Notes under the pieces: generated by a model | The model's input: only the letters and a program-made list of their open reading frames with translations | Databases searched by the model: none | Told to the model about the DNA's origin: nothing | Part shown: piece after piece, positions 5,564 to 6,265 of the stretch | Numbering within the stretch: the stretch's first letter is position 1 | Layout of the letters: the number at the start of each line of letters is the position of its first letter | Translations under genes and position numbers: made by a program | NCBI GenBank assembly: GCA_025996815.1 | Contig: BNTT01000166.1 | Location: forward strand, 1-6,265 | DNA from: Bacteroidia bacterium | GTDB lineage: Bacteria > Bacteroidota > Bacteroidia > Bacteroidales > Azobacteroidaceae | Reading direction: 5' to 3' | DNA: 6,265 nt

Positions 5564-6265
5564 TTATTTGCTATTTGCAAGTTGTTCGACACTCAGATAA
5601 ACGGCTTTCGTCAAGTCGGTGAGTTTGTCCAAATCAATGAGGTCAATCTCATCAATCGGCGTGTGATAATCAGGGTGCAAGCCGGTGAAAAACCACTGCA
5701 CAGGCACTCCTCGCAGAGAAAAAGACAATTGGTCGCTTCCGCGTGCAGCGGAATTTATCACACCTTGTTTTGGCTCCACATTCAATTTTTGCGCCTGAAT
5801 GTTTTTTGCCAATTGCTGACTTGCAGCCGTCAATTCTGCCGTATAGAGCAGATGGAATTGTTTGCCGGCGGCGGTGTTCTCCGCCGTGGGCGCAGAAACG
5901 TCAAATTTGGGATAAAAAACAGGCACATAACCCTTCCTGCGACCCACCATATCCAGATTGATATAGGCTTTTATCTGTGCAAGTTGTGGAAAATTCAGTA
6001 CAAAATATTCCGAGCCCAGATAATTGATTTCTTCGCCATCCCAGAAAGCAAAAATTATCGACTTTTCGGGTTGTACGCCGCTCGCAGCGAATGATTTAGC
6101 CACTTGCAGCACCGCGATGACGGAGGCTCCGTTGTCGTCGGCACCATTGTAAATTTGGTCGCCCACCAATGTTTCGTCCACACCCACGTGGTCGTAATGC
6201 GCGCCGACAATCACATATTCATCCTTCTGTTTTCCTTCAATATAGCCAACCACGTTTTGCAGATT
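5564..6265 (-). CDS. M28 family zinc metallopeptidase, C-terminal part (5' end beyond window)
   Basis: The 233 residues in the window form the C-terminal catalytic domain of an M28 (aminopeptidase Y/S-like) di-zinc peptidase, which releases N-terminal amino acids from peptides. The frame is open to the right edge, entering as N-L-Q-N-V-V-G-Y, so the N-terminus and any signal peptide are missing; the GTG at 6253 is not a credible start because homologous sequence continues upstream of it. All family residues are visible, in order: His and Asp of GAHYDHVG (coding 6205-6182), the bridging Asp of NGADDNG, catalytic and metal-binding Glu pair of FWDGEE, Asp of NLDMVGR, and His of DYHTPIDE near the C-terminus. 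It ends in TAA at 5566-5564, converging on the A2M gene. It is probably exported, as relatives in Bacteroidota generally are, but that cannot be seen here. Confidence 0.95.
   Translation of the reverse strand, partial: NLQNVVGYIEGKQKDEYVIVGAHYDHVGVDETLVGDQIYNGADDNGASVIAVLQVAKSFAASGVQPEKSIIFAFWDGEEINYLGSEYFVLNFPQLAQIKAYINLDMVGRRKGYVPVFYPKFDVSAPTAENTAAGKQFHLLYTAELTAASQQLAKNIQAQKLNVEPKQGVINSAARGSDQLSFSLRGVPVQWFFTGLHPDYHTPIDEIDLIDLDKLTDLTKAVYLSVEQLANSK

Noticed and set aside
5737..5753. 6-bp hairpin TTCCGC / GCGGAA in the peptidase gene
   Set aside because: Short stem, encodes the ordinary N-S-A-A-R-G-S segment near the active site, and does not match the dispersed palindromic element.
5546..6094. 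182-codon plus-strand frame over the peptidase gene
   Set aside because: It is antisense to an M28 domain whose metal-binding residues are all present on the other strand.
1..6265. CRISPR arrays, tRNA or rRNA genes, insertion sequences with transposase
   Set aside because: No spaced direct-repeat array, no cloverleaf or rRNA-like sequence, and no transposase-like protein were seen; nearly all of the window is covered by the two coding regions.

Overview
The window looks like chromosomal DNA of a Bacteroidota bacterium, probably Bacteroidales-like. Three things point there: a perfect Bacteroidota-type -7 promoter box (TANNTTTG) in front of the main gene, an AT-rich translation start without a Shine-Dalgarno sequence, and protein sequences that resemble the large alpha-2-macroglobulin (A2M) and M28 peptidase families of that phylum. 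This placement is inference from sequence style, not from a search.

Layout. Bases 1-13 may be the first codons of a divergent gene running off the left edge. Bases 14-207 are an AT-rich intergenic region with two outward-facing -7 boxes and a pair of DnaA-box-like 9-mers spaced exactly 11 bp apart. Bases 208-5556 (+) encode one 1782-residue secreted A2M-family protein, which fills most of the window. Bases 5564-6265 (-) are the C-terminal 233 residues of an M28 zinc peptidase whose start lies beyond the right edge. The two genes converge, with 7 bp between their stop codons.

The most interesting content lies inside the A2M gene. Four copies of a 30-bp element with an 8-bp stem and 5-nt loop (three in one orientation, one inverted) are embedded in the coding sequence without breaking it. 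They are read in different frames and give unrelated peptides. Two period-7 arrays of one heptamer family (GGGTGGA / TCCACCC), in opposite orientations, are also embedded near the 3' end; one of them makes a canonical G-quadruplex motif on the template strand. The gene therefore appears to have absorbed at least six pieces of repetitive, normally intergenic-type DNA as peptide insertions, comparable in principle to the Rickettsia palindromic elements.

The A2M protein also lacks the CxEQ thioester motif where the family usually carries it; TDDVLSWF is found there instead. If it is an envelope protease trap it must work without covalent capture. The usual partner pbpC (penicillin-binding protein 1C) is not next to it. 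The M28 peptidase keeps all expected metal-binding and catalytic residues and is presumably an exported aminopeptidase. The two genes are convergent, so no shared operon is implied.
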